Below, piece by piece: positions 24,287 to 32,598 of a DNA stretch of 64,000 bases; position 1 is the first letter of the stretch, and the number at the start of each line of letters is the position of its first letter. A model generated the notes under the pieces. The model had not been told where the DNA came from, did no database searches, and was given only the letters and a program-made list of their open reading frames with translations. The stretch is from CADEED01 sp035701825 (GTDB taxonomy: Bacteria > Pseudomonadota > Gammaproteobacteria > Steroidobacterales > Steroidobacteraceae). The stretch lies in the NCBI GenBank assembly GCA_035701825.1, contig DASSRK010000147.1, forward strand, positions 1-64,000, written 5' to 3'. Made by a program: the position numbers and the translations under genes.

Positions 24287-25486
24287 TTACATGACGTTCG
24301 CGTGGGCGAGAGCCACCGCACCGACAGCCGTCACGACGACGACGAGCAGGGGCGGCACGCGCCAGACCGTGAGCAGGATGAAACCTGCCAGCGCCAATGC
24401 CACATCACCCATGGTCTTCACCGAGCTCACCCACACGGGGTCATAGAGCGCGGCGCCTAGCAACCCGACGACCGCGGCGTTGACTCCCATCATCATCACG
24501 CGCGCGCTGCGGTGTTGGCGAAACGTCTGCCAAAAGGGCAGCGCGCCTGATAGCACCAGGATGCCAGGCAGGAAGATGCCGACGAGTCCCAGCGCCGCGC
24601 CGGCCAACCTGTTCGGAGCCGGGCCCACGACCGCCCCGAGATATGCAGCGAACGTGAACAAAGGACCCGGAACGGCCTGCGCGGCGCCGTAACCGGCGAG
24701 AAAGGCATCGTCGCTCACCCAGCCGGGCGCGACGAAGCTTTCCCGCAATAGCGGGAGTACGACATGGCCGCCCCCGAAGACCAGCGCGCCCGATCGGTAG
24801 AACGCCTCGAACGATGCGATGCCATTCGACGCGCCGAGGTGTCGCAATGCGGGTAGCCCGGCCAGCAGCACGAAGAAGAGAGTGAGCGCGACCCATCCGA
24901 CTCGCCGCGAAACGAGCGCGGGCAGGTGGCCCCCGCTGGTCGGCCCGGAACTCCGGTCGTGCAACATGAGGCCAAGTACCCCGCCCAGCGCAATCACGCC
25001 TATCTGCGCCAACGGCGAACGCAACACGAGCAGGATGACTCCAGCACCGATGGCGATGAGCACGCGCTGCCAGTCGGGGCACAGCGTTCGCGCCATGCCC
25101 CAGACCGCCTGCGCGACGATCGCGACAGCCACGAGCTTGAGCCCATGCAGGATGGCGCCGCCAGTGGGCCCTTCGAGCAGACTGGCTCCATAGGCGAACA
25201 GGACCAGGGCGATCGCCGACGGGAGAGTGAAGCCCAGCCACGCGGCGATGCCTCCCGGAAATCCCGCGCGCAGCAGTCCGATGGAAAATCCGACCTGGCT
25301 GCTCGCCGGTCCGGGCAGGAATTGGCAGAGACTGACGAGATCCGCGTAACTCTGCTCGTCGAGCCAACGCCGCCTCGTGACGAATTCATTACGGAAGTAC
25401 CCGAGATGCGCCACGGGACCACCAAAGCTGGTCAGGCCGAGCTTCAGGAATACGAGCAGAACTTCCAGCGCGCCAGTTGCGATCAT
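24287..25486 (-). CDS. chrA: chromate transporter, ChrA family (copy 2)
   Basis: A 399-residue CHR-family transporter with the same paired signatures as copy 1 (LTSFGGPVAHLGYFRNEF, FLPGPASSQVGF, FGGGHVVLPLL). The start at 25486 (MIATGALEVLLVFLKLG) matches the length of copy 1; an upstream in-frame start at 25543 would add an unconserved tail. It leads the chrA-LOG-chrA run. Each copy alone is a complete two-half protein, so they are duplicates and not two halves of one transporter. Confidence 0.9.
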   Translation of the reverse strand: MIATGALEVLLVFLKLGLTSFGGPVAHLGYFRNEFVTRRRWLDEQSYADLVSLCQFLPGPASSQVGFSIGLLRAGFPGGIAAWLGFTLPSAIALVLFAYGASLLEGPTGGAILHGLKLVAVAIVAQAVWGMARTLCPDWQRVLIAIGAGVILLVLRSPLAQIGVIALGGVLGLMLHDRSSGPTSGGHLPALVSRRVGWVALTLFFVLLAGLPALRHLGASNGIASFEAFYRSGALVFGGGHVVLPLLRESFVAPGWVSDDAFLAGYGAAQAVPGPLFTFAAYLGAVVGPAPNRLAGAALGLVGIFLPGILVLSGALPFWQTFRQHRSARVMMMGVNAAVVGLLGAALYDPVWVSSVKTMGDVALALAGFILLTVWRVPPLLVVVVTAVGAVALAHANVM

Positions 25487-25691
25487 TGTTGGGCCACTGT
25501 GGCTCAAGCTAACACGATGTCCATGGCCGGGGGCGATCCTCAATGCGCCACACCCCGCGGAAAAGGCGCAGCGTCCGACATGCCGAAGGTCGACGCCTTA
25601 CGGCACGAGATCCTCGTTTGTTGCAAGATGAAAACGAGGAACCAATCGTGGAATCGAGCCCGCGCAGTCGCGGGGTTGACGGGAGGACATC

Positions 25692-26402
25692 ATGACCACT
25701 GAACCATCGCGCCGGCACGTCATGCGCACCCTTGGCGCTGCACTCCTGCTGCCAGCCATCGTGCCAACGGCCGAGGCGGCTGAGCATGAAGAAAAAGAAG
25801 TCGAGGCCGCCGAGGATCTCATGCGCGAACACGGCGTGCTGCGCCGCGCGCTGCTGGTATACGCCGAGGCGGCCGCGAGACTGACGAATGGTGCGACGGA
25901 CGTTTCCGCCGGCGCACTACACGACACGGCCGCGCTGTTTCGCACGTTCGGCGAGGAGTACCACGAGCGGAGCCTCGAGGAGAAACACGTGTTCCCCGCG
26001 GTCGTGAAGGCGGGCGGGAAGCCCGCGCAGCTCGCCAGCATCCTGAAGCAACAGCACGTTCGCGGCCGCGAGATCACCGACTATCTATCCGCGGTCACGA
26101 GTCGCGGACCGGTGAGCCCGGGCAACGTGAAGCCTCTCGCCGGGGCGCTGGCATCGTTCGTGCGCATGTACGAGCACCATGCGGCGATCGAGGACACGAT
26201 CATCTTTCCAGCCTGGAAGGCGGCGATCTCCGATTCGCAGTACGAGGAGCTCTCGGAACAATTCGAGGACCTCGAACACAAGATGTTCGGCAAGGATGGA
26301 TTCGAGGATGCCCTCGAGAGAATCGGCAGGATCGAGCAGGCATTCGGCCTCGCGGATCTGTCGCGGTTGACGGCTCCGGCGCCGCCGAAACCGGCCGCCT
26401 AG
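25692..26402 (+). CDS. exported hemerythrin-like HHE domain protein
   Basis: A 236-residue protein with an N-terminal export signal (residues 1-30, with an RR pair ahead of a hydrophobic stretch; a Tat signal is possible). The hemerythrin HHE domain supplies probable di-iron ligands in REHGVLRR, EEKHVFPAV, QQHVRGREI and YEHHAAIEDTIIFPAW. Such proteins sense or bind oxygen, nitric oxide or iron. A strong GGGAGGA ribosome site precedes the ATG. It is divergent from the chrA run and convergent with the next gene. Confidence 0.82.
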   Translation: MTTEPSRRHVMRTLGAALLLPAIVPTAEAAEHEEKEVEAAEDLMREHGVLRRALLVYAEAAARLTNGATDVSAGALHDTAALFRTFGEEYHERSLEEKHVFPAVVKAGGKPAQLASILKQQHVRGREITDYLSAVTSRGPVSPGNVKPLAGALASFVRMYEHHAAIEDTIIFPAWKAAISDSQYEELSEQFEDLEHKMFGKDGFEDALERIGRIEQAFGLADLSRLTAPAPPKPAA

Positions 26403-26426
26403 GCTCTGCCGCGAACTGCCTTTCGA

Positions 26427-27611
26427 TCACTGCGCCCGCGGAAGATAGGCCACGCCGAGCTGCACCCCGAAGTCGGGGGTGTTCTCGAAACTGGCGGCAT
26501 TCTCGGTGAACGCGAGGCTGATCAGGAAATTCCGCGAGCGGGTTTGAATCCCGGCGCTGTATTGGTTCTTGGCCGCGGTCAATTCATCCAGCGTCGAATC
26601 CTGCACAGCGCTCTTGCTGATGTAGCCCTGCACGATCACGCTGGTGCGCGGCGTCAGGCCGAGACTGTAGCCGGCAATCGCGGTTGGAATCAGCTCGGGG
26701 CCGGAGGTGACACCGTCGCCCTGGTAGTAGACGCCGCTCGCGGCCAGGTAGATCGAGTGCCGGCCCGTCGAGCCAAGCCTCCGTTGCAGCGTGAGTTGGA
26801 ATCCATAGTCGTTCTTCCCGGTCGAGAGCAGCAACCGTTCACCGTCGACCGCGATTTTCGCGGCAAACTCGGCAACGACGTCCCAGCCCAATCTCGGCCC
26901 CGGCAGCGAGTAGCGAATCCCGAGCACCGGGTCGCCGAAGCCCTCGCTGGTCTCGCGACTGAGCTGGGCGATCCGGGCATCGCCGATGCGATAGACGAAT
27001 TGGAACTGGTTGCGCGCGACCAGGTCACGTCCCATCTGCCCGACGCCGATCGCGTCATGGAAGCCTTCGATCAGCTGATCGAAGAAGCCGCGGCCGTAGC
27101 GGATGTAGGGGACCGTCAGGTACGCGCTCCAGTACGGACTCAAGTGCCGCTGCACGATGAGATCCGCCAGGCCGACTTCACCGTCGACGTAGTACGCATC
27201 GTCCGGGAAATTCAGGATCGCGTTCACGTCTTCGGGTCGCAGCGGCTGGCGGCCGATGCCGCGATTCTCGAGCAGCGTGCGCACGTTGCGGCTCATGACG
27301 AAGGTGCTTTGATAGGCGTATTGCAATTCGAAGCCCCAGGTGCCCGCTTCACCGTCCGCGGTGCGCGCCGGCAGCATGTCGAGCCTCAGGAGCCCGAATG
27401 GCGTGAGGTCACGCGCGCGCAACAGGCCGACGTGACTCCATTCCTGTCCTGGGTTGATGGCCTCGTTCTGCTTCACTGCGTCAGTTGGCTGCTGTGCCTG
27501 GGCCAGGCCGCCGGACAGGAAGCAGAGAAGTAGGGCCGAGAGATGATTCCGCGCCACGGTCAGCTTCTTGGATTGATGTTGCAGCTGAACTAACCGGGAA
27601 CTTGCCCGCAT
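26427..27611 (-). CDS. DUF3187 family outer-membrane protein
   Basis: A 394-residue protein with a signal peptide ending near GGLAQAQQ (about residue 41) and a body of alternating polar and hydrophobic strands, ending in a strand with aromatic and hydrophobic residues. It resembles DUF3187 proteins, uncharacterised beta-barrels of the outer membrane: WSHVGLLRARDLTPFGLLRLDMLP at the start and a tail such as TPDFGVQLGVAYLPRAQ. The function of the family is not known. A start further inside the signal peptide is possible. Confidence 0.65.
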   Translation of the reverse strand: MRASSRLVQLQHQSKKLTVARNHLSALLLCFLSGGLAQAQQPTDAVKQNEAINPGQEWSHVGLLRARDLTPFGLLRLDMLPARTADGEAGTWGFELQYAYQSTFVMSRNVRTLLENRGIGRQPLRPEDVNAILNFPDDAYYVDGEVGLADLIVQRHLSPYWSAYLTVPYIRYGRGFFDQLIEGFHDAIGVGQMGRDLVARNQFQFVYRIGDARIAQLSRETSEGFGDPVLGIRYSLPGPRLGWDVVAEFAAKIAVDGERLLLSTGKNDYGFQLTLQRRLGSTGRHSIYLAASGVYYQGDGVTSGPELIPTAIAGYSLGLTPRTSVIVQGYISKSAVQDSTLDELTAAKNQYSAGIQTRSRNFLISLAFTENAASFENTPDFGVQLGVAYLPRAQ

Positions 27612-27759
27612 GTCTGTCGGTGGACAGCCCGGCGCACGTCAGAATCCTGCGCGCGATACCCGGCGACCGAGCACCGTGCGCCTGTGCCCGGCGCCCGCCG
27701 ACACGCAGGCGCAGGGATTCCCGATCAAGCGGATCCGTACATCGCGGTAATTTGCCGGG

Positions 27760-28149
27760 ATGGCGCTGACAGTTCTTCTCGCGAAGGTCGTCGGAATCGT
27801 GCTCGCCATGATCGGCGGCGCGATCCTGGTGCGGCGGCGGTACTTCCTGCCGGTTTTCGCCACCTGGGCCGAAGCGCGCCTGGTGCGCACGACGATGTCG
27901 ATGATCGAACTTCTCTTCGGCGTCTATGTCGTCGTCGCGCACAACGTCTGGTCACCGCTGCCCGCCGCGCTGATCACCATCCTCGGCTGGATGGCGGTGC
28001 TCGAGGCGACTATCTACCTCTTTCTCCCCGACCCGTGGGTCGCGAAGTTCATTGCGACGTTCAATACCCCGGCCTTCTATGTCGTCGGCGGCCTGCTGGC
28101 GATCGTCGTCGGGGTCTACCTCGCCGGGTTCGGATTCTTCGGGTGGTGA
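27760..28149 (+). CDS. small integral membrane protein
   Basis: A 129-residue protein with about four membrane helices (roughly residues 3-23, 45-62, 67-90 and 104-126) and a positively charged stretch RRRY between the first two. I do not recognise the family. It is followed 42 bases later by the basic DUF6496-like gene on the same strand. Confidence 0.6.
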   Translation: MALTVLLAKVVGIVLAMIGGAILVRRRYFLPVFATWAEARLVRTTMSMIELLFGVYVVVAHNVWSPLPAALITILGWMAVLEATIYLFLPDPWVAKFIATFNTPAFYVVGGLLAIVVGVYLAGFGFFGW

Positions 28150-28191
28150 CCAGGCGGCGCCGTCGCGCCAGCCCAGACAAAGGACTCTTCC

Positions 28192-28689
28192 ATGCCGGAA
28201 AAACGCACACTGCAGAGAGCCCGTCGAGACAAGCGGCAGGGCAAGGCCCCGACCACGCAGGCGGGCGAATTCATCCGCGAAGAAATGGACCACATCCGCG
28301 AGGGAAAGCACGGCGCAAGATCCGCGAAGCAGGCGATCGCGATCGGCTTGTCGAAGGCGCGGCGCGCGGGAGTGGAGCTGCCGCCGCCGAAAAAGGGCAC
28401 GGTGCCCGAGAAAACGCGCCGCAGCGCGGCGCGCGCGTATGCACGCGGGCACGGTGCGGCTGCGCGCCGCAAGTCATCCGCGAAGCGCTCGCGGGCAACT
28501 CTCCAGGCGCTGCGCCACGAGGGACGCAGCGCAGCCTCGCATCGGGCGCTGGCGCGCCAGGCGCACACCGCGGCGCGGCGCCGCTCGAAAGCGCAGCGGT
28601 CGGCAGCCGCAAGGAAGGCCGCGGCGACCAAAGGCCCGGCTGAACGGTCCGCCGCGGCGCGCAAGGCAGTCCGCACCCGCAGGAGTTGA
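28192..28689 (+). CDS. lysine/arginine-rich protein, DUF6496-like
   Basis: A 165-residue, extremely basic protein. The first 75 residues (RRDKRQGKAPTTQAGEFIRE, HIREGKHGARSAKQAIAIG) resemble DUF6496 proteins. The rest is a low-complexity run of Ala, Arg and Lys like a histone H1 tail. It may bind nucleic acid; no function is established. The biased codons give long spurious frames on the other strand. Confidence 0.7.
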   Translation: MPEKRTLQRARRDKRQGKAPTTQAGEFIREEMDHIREGKHGARSAKQAIAIGLSKARRAGVELPPPKKGTVPEKTRRSAARAYARGHGAAARRKSSAKRSRATLQALRHEGRSAASHRALARQAHTAARRRSKAQRSAAARKAAATKGPAERSAAARKAVRTRRS

Positions 28690-28720
28690 CGCCGGGCCCT
28701 CTCGATCGTATCTACCGTCC

Positions 28721-29077
28721 GTGACCACGCTGCCGCCTTGTCCCAAGTGCAATTCCGGGTTCACGTACCAGGACGGATTGATGCTCGTCTGCCCGGAGTG
28801 CGCGCACGAGTGGGCGCTGGCCGCGGAAACCGCCACTGGATCGACCGCCGGTGATGAGCCGGAGCGGGTGGTGCGGGATTCCAACGGCAATGTGCTCGCC
28901 GACGGTGACTCGGTCATCGTGATCAAGGATCTGCCCGTCAAGGGAGCGTCGTCGGCGCTCAAGGCCGGCACGAAGGTCAAGGGCATCAGGCTGGTCGACG
29001 GGGATCACAACATCGACTGCAAGATCGAAGGCTTCGGTGGGATGAAGCTCAAATCCGAGTTCGTGAAGAAGGCCTAG
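28721..29077 (+). CDS. PhnA/YjdM-like zinc ribbon protein
   Basis: A 118-residue protein. A zinc ribbon (CPKCNSGFTYQ, CPECAHEW, about residues 8-33) is followed by the conserved PhnA domain: VRDSNGNVLADGDSVIVIKD and LKAGTKVKGIRLVDGDHNID. It matches E. coli YjdM (PhnA), whose role is uncertain despite an old link to phosphonate use. A GTG start at 28721 is chosen because the zinc ribbon begins just after it and upstream frame reads into the DUF6496-like gene. Confidence 0.88.
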   Translation: MTTLPPCPKCNSGFTYQDGLMLVCPECAHEWALAAETATGSTAGDEPERVVRDSNGNVLADGDSVIVIKDLPVKGASSALKAGTKVKGIRLVDGDHNIDCKIEGFGGMKLKSEFVKKA

Positions 29078-29084
29078 CCACAGG

Positions 29085-29828
29085 TCAGCGGTTCAGGTTC
29101 CGATCCCGCAACCACGCGATCACCGTGGACACATTGCTGAATCGATAGCGCGCCGCCGTCGCCTCCAGGTTGCCCACCCGGATCGAGTGGCCGCCCATTT
29201 CGTTGACCGTCTCGAACCCGGTCTCGTCGGCGGGATCATCTCCCACGAACACGGGGATGCGCCCCGCGAACTCGGGTTGTTGCATCAGGAGTTCGATCGC
29301 GCTGCGCTCGCTGTATGCCTTCGGCATGAGCTCGAGCACGAACTTGCCCTCGGTCACCTTGAACGCGTCCCCGAGTTCCGCCGCCATCTCGGTCATGACG
29401 AGGCGCACCTCGGATTCCAGGCCCGGCGCCAGCCGATAATGCATCGCCAACGCCTGGCCCTTGTCCTCGAGCAGCAGGCCCCGGTTCTCCATCTGCAGCG
29501 TACGCAGCCAACGGCGGGCAGGATCCAGCACCGATGCGTCCAGGTCGGGCCTGACAACCTTGCCTGACGGCAACCGCACTTCCAGCCCGTGCTTGGTGGA
29601 CGCCGGGAAGGTGCTCGGCGCGAACAATTCGTCGAGCTCGGTGAGTGAGCGGCCACTGAACAGTGCGAAGGCGCCGCTCTGGCGCACCTGGGCCAGGCTC
29701 AGGGTGTTGCGCAGGGACGCCGGCACGCGAACGCGGTCGGGGGTGGCCGCGATCTCGAGCAGCGTTCCATCGACGTCGAGGAACAGGGCGATGTCGTCGT
29801 CCCGGATGAAAGCACCGCGCGCGCTCAC
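29085..29828 (-). CDS. otsB: trehalose-6-phosphate phosphatase OtsB (copy 1)
   Basis: A 247-residue HAD-family phosphatase that removes phosphate from trehalose 6-phosphate. HAD motif I is FLDVDGTLLEIA, a second motif lies in FSGRSLTELD, and the metal-binding motif is VGDDPADETGFE. A GTG start at 29828 is chosen because AAGGAGGT stands nine bases upstream; longer frames run into the marR gene. It follows marR closely and is divergent from the second otsB. Confidence 0.88.
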   Translation of the reverse strand: MSARGAFIRDDDIALFLDVDGTLLEIAATPDRVRVPASLRNTLSLAQVRQSGAFALFSGRSLTELDELFAPSTFPASTKHGLEVRLPSGKVVRPDLDASVLDPARRWLRTLQMENRGLLLEDKGQALAMHYRLAPGLESEVRLVMTEMAAELGDAFKVTEGKFVLELMPKAYSERSAIELLMQQPEFAGRIPVFVGDDPADETGFETVNEMGGHSIRVGNLEATAARYRFSNVSTVIAWLRDRNLNR

Positions 29829-29835
29829 TCTGAAG

Positions 29836-30366
29836 CTACCTCCTTCGATGGGGCGGTTGCGGTTTACGGACCTGCGGGCGCTTGCCATGCGGTTGGGCAG
29901 CGTGTGGCGGGCCGAGATGCGGCAGCAGCCGGAGCAGCAGTTCCACGCTGCCCGCCAGTTGCTCGAGCTGGGCCTGGGGCAGCTGGCGCACGGCTCGCTG
30001 CAGCGTGAAGACGGCGCGGCCGGCGGTGGCGCGGAGAATCTGCCTGCCGGCAGCCGTCGGGTGAATCTGGATGGCGCGCTGATCCAGCTCGGAGCGGCGT
30101 CGCTCGATCCACCCGCGCATCGTCAGGCTCTTGAGGATCTGGCTCACGGCCGGTCTTTGCATCCCCAGGCGCGAAGCGAGCTGCGAGGACTGCAGGCCGG
30201 GGTCGTCGCCGATGCACACCAGCGCCCGGTGCAGGCTGATCGGCGCGCCCGTCAGCTGTTCCAGCTCGCGATACAGCGACCTCATGCGGTCGACGAGCTC
30301 GCGCGCGGCTAACAACGCCCGGTTCTCGAGCGCTGTTCGCCGGTTCGCGCCGCTGGGTTCACGCAT
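29836..30366 (-). CDS. MarR-family regulator next to the trehalose genes
   Basis: A 176-residue winged-helix repressor: HRALVCIGDDPGLQSSQLAS, LGMQRPAVSQILKSLTMRGW and the wing IERRRSELDQRAIQI. The last 30 residues are a basic, proline-rich tail (PHLGPPHAAQPHGKRP). It lies divergent to otsB copy 2 and upstream of otsB copy 1, so it probably controls both sides from 30378-30444. The ATG at 30366 is preferred to one 18 bases further upstream. Confidence 0.82.
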   Translation of the reverse strand: MREPSGANRRTALENRALLAARELVDRMRSLYRELEQLTGAPISLHRALVCIGDDPGLQSSQLASRLGMQRPAVSQILKSLTMRGWIERRRSELDQRAIQIHPTAAGRQILRATAGRAVFTLQRAVRQLPQAQLEQLAGSVELLLRLLPHLGPPHAAQPHGKRPQVRKPQPPHRRR

Positions 30367-30377
30367 GGATGCGTAGC

Positions 30378-30444
30378 CTATCACTTCGTCAACTTATGAA
30401 AAGTCAATGGTTCACAGGACGCAATGATTGCGTACAATTAATCA
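30378..30444. promoter_or_regulatory. divergent promoter region of marR and otsB-otsA
   Basis: For the plus strand TTCACA (30411-30416) and TACAAT (30433-30438) are spaced 16 bases, only ten bases before the otsB ATG, implying almost no leader. For the minus strand TTGACT (30402-30407) is followed after 18 bases by TGATAG. Inverted repeats TGATT/AATCA (30425-30444) and ACTT/AAGT (30392-30404) are candidate MarR sites. Confidence 0.5.
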
Positions 30445-30447
30445 ATC

Positions 30448-31191
30448 ATGCGAGAGCCGCCCATACCGAACGGCCGCGATCTTTGCCTGTTTCTCGACAT
30501 CGACGGAACACTCCTGGATTACGCAGCAACACCGGATGACGTCCAGGTGGACGATCAGCTGCGCGCCCTGCTGCGCGACCTCGAGCGCACCTGCGACGGT
30601 GCGCTGGCGCTGGTCAGCGGCCGGGCGATTCCGGATATCGACGACCTGTTCGAGCCGTTGTATTTGCCCGCCGCAGGCGTGCACGGTTGCGAGCGACGCG
30701 ACGGGCTGGGCTACTGGCATCGGCAGGTCTTCGCGACACCGGCGTTCATCGAGTGCCGCGAACGGCTGATCGACGAGGTCGCGCACCTCGGGGGCATTCT
30801 CGTCGAAGACAAGAGCTGTGCCGTGGCGCTCCACTATCGACAGGCTCGCGAGCTGGAGCCTGGACTTCGCGCGATAGTCGCCCGTTTTGCGCCGTCGGTG
30901 CCCGCCTCGCACGCGTTCTTCGACGGCGATCATGTCATCGAGCTCAAGCCGAAGGAGCCGAACAAGGGACTCGCGATCGCATCGTTCATGGAGGAGCCGC
31001 CATTCTCCGGATGCCTGCCGATCTTCGTCGGGGACGACCTGACGGATCGTGATGGCTTCGAGGTGGTGAAGGCGCGGGGCGGGATCGCGGTCGCGGTGGG
31101 GAACAACGTCGAGTCGGATTGGCATCTGCCGACTCCCGGAGCCGTGCGTGACTGGTTGACGCGGCTCACGACTTCGAGGCATCGCGCGTGA
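30448..31191 (+). CDS. otsB: trehalose-6-phosphate phosphatase OtsB (copy 2)
   Basis: A 247-residue HAD phosphatase with motif I LFLDIDGTLLDYA, VSGRAIPDIDDLF, and VGDDLTDRDGFEVV. It overlaps otsA by four bases (GTGA), so it forms the working otsB-otsA pair. It is only moderately similar to copy 1 at 29085-29828, so the two are not a recent duplication. Confidence 0.93.
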   Translation: MREPPIPNGRDLCLFLDIDGTLLDYAATPDDVQVDDQLRALLRDLERTCDGALALVSGRAIPDIDDLFEPLYLPAAGVHGCERRDGLGYWHRQVFATPAFIECRERLIDEVAHLGGILVEDKSCAVALHYRQARELEPGLRAIVARFAPSVPASHAFFDGDHVIELKPKEPNKGLAIASFMEEPPFSGCLPIFVGDDLTDRDGFEVVKARGGIAVAVGNNVESDWHLPTPGAVRDWLTRLTTSRHRA

Positions 31192-32573
31192 GCAGGCTCG
31201 TTGCGGTTTCGAACCGCGTGACGCTGCCGAAGCGGGGCAATGCGCCCGGCGGGCTTGCGGTCGGATTGCTCGCGGCCATGCAGGCGCGCGGAGGGCTCTG
31301 GTTCGGCTGGGACGGGGAAGTCACGGCGGACGCGGACCAGCCGGCCACCGTCCGGCGCCACGGACAGATCGACTTCGTGTCGACGCCACTCTCGGAACGC
31401 GAATACAAGGATTTCTATCTTGGCTTCTGCAATTCGATGCTGTGGCCGCTATTCCACTACTTCATTTCGGAGTTCCGCTATTCCGAAGCCCATTTCGATG
31501 CATTCCAGCGCACCAATGCGCGCTTCGCGCAGCAGCTGCTGGATCACCTGAAGGCCGACGACCTGGTCTGGGTGCACGACTATCACCTGATACCCATCGC
31601 GCAGAAGCTGCGTGACGCCGGTGCTCGTCAGCCCATCGGGTTCTTCCTGCACATCCCGTTTCCGAACATCGAAGTCCTGCGCGTTCTGCCAGTCTTCGGC
31701 GAGCTCCTGCAGGCGCTCATGGCATACGACCTGCTGGGCTTCCAAACCAGCACGGACCTGCACGCGTTTCGCGAGGCGGTGAGGCAGGTGTGGCCGGAGG
31801 CCGTCGTGACGGACGCATCGATCCGCGTCGGCGCGCGCAGCGTCCTGACCATGGTCTGTCCCATCGGCGTCGACGTCGGCAACCTGCAGAAGCAGGCGGA
31901 GGAGTCGCTGCAGTCGGACGAGTGCCGCAAGATGGTGGCGGGCCTGCTCGGGCGCCGACTCATGGTGGGAGTCGACCGGCTCGACTACAGCAAGGGCCTG
32001 GTCCAGCGATTCAAGGCCTATGAGCGATTCCTGGAAACCCATCCGGAAAACCGCAACCGGGTGACGTTCATGCAGATTGCGCCGCTGTCACGCACGGATG
32101 TTCGCGCCTACTCGGAGATCCGGCGGGAACTCGAGCAGGCCACGGGCCGGACCAATGGGCGCTTTGCCGACACGGACTGGACGCCGATTCGCTATCTCAA
32201 TCGCAACTTCCCGCGCGATATCCTCATGGGATTCCTCCGCTCCGCGCTCATCGGCATGGTGACGCCGGTGCGGGATGGGATGAACCTGGTCGCCAAGGAA
32301 TTCGTTGCCGCGCAGGATCCTTCGGACCCCGGCGTGCTGGTGCTCTCCACCCTGGCGGGCGCGGCCCACGAGCTGGGCTCGGCGTTGCTCGTGAACCCGT
32401 ACGACACGCGCGCGATGGCTCACGCCATCCAACAGGCGCTCAACATGCCGTTGGGCGAGCGACGCGAGCGGCACCAGTCCATGCTGGATGCGCTGAAGCG
32501 CAATTGCATCCACGCCTGGCACTCGCGATTCCTGGGCGCGCTCGGCAGTGTCCGCGAGGCCGCAGCCGCCTGA
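31188..32573 (+). CDS. otsA: trehalose-6-phosphate synthase OtsA
   Basis: A 461-residue glycosyltransferase family 20 enzyme that joins UDP-glucose and glucose 6-phosphate. Landmarks are RLVAVSNRVTLP, VWVHDYHLIPIAQKLR, FFLHIPFPNIEVLRVLP, VGVDRLDYSKGLVQRFKAYE and VTPVRDGMNLVAKEFVA. It begins with GTG in a four-base overlap with otsB. Trehalose is a compatible solute, and an MscS channel gene follows, so this is an osmotic-stress group. Confidence 0.96.
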   Translation: MSRLVAVSNRVTLPKRGNAPGGLAVGLLAAMQARGGLWFGWDGEVTADADQPATVRRHGQIDFVSTPLSEREYKDFYLGFCNSMLWPLFHYFISEFRYSEAHFDAFQRTNARFAQQLLDHLKADDLVWVHDYHLIPIAQKLRDAGARQPIGFFLHIPFPNIEVLRVLPVFGELLQALMAYDLLGFQTSTDLHAFREAVRQVWPEAVVTDASIRVGARSVLTMVCPIGVDVGNLQKQAEESLQSDECRKMVAGLLGRRLMVGVDRLDYSKGLVQRFKAYERFLETHPENRNRVTFMQIAPLSRTDVRAYSEIRRELEQATGRTNGRFADTDWTPIRYLNRNFPRDILMGFLRSALIGMVTPVRDGMNLVAKEFVAAQDPSDPGVLVLSTLAGAAHELGSALLVNPYDTRAMAHAIQQALNMPLGERRERHQSMLDALKRNCIHAWHSRFLGALGSVREAAAA

Positions 32574-32598
32574 CATTTCCCGGCGCAAGGAGGCCGCC

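Noticed and set aside
28474..28986. Minus-strand frames opposite the basic DUF6496-like and PhnA-like genes
   Set aside because: The biased Ala/Arg/Lys codons and high GC produce open frames on the other strand without homology.
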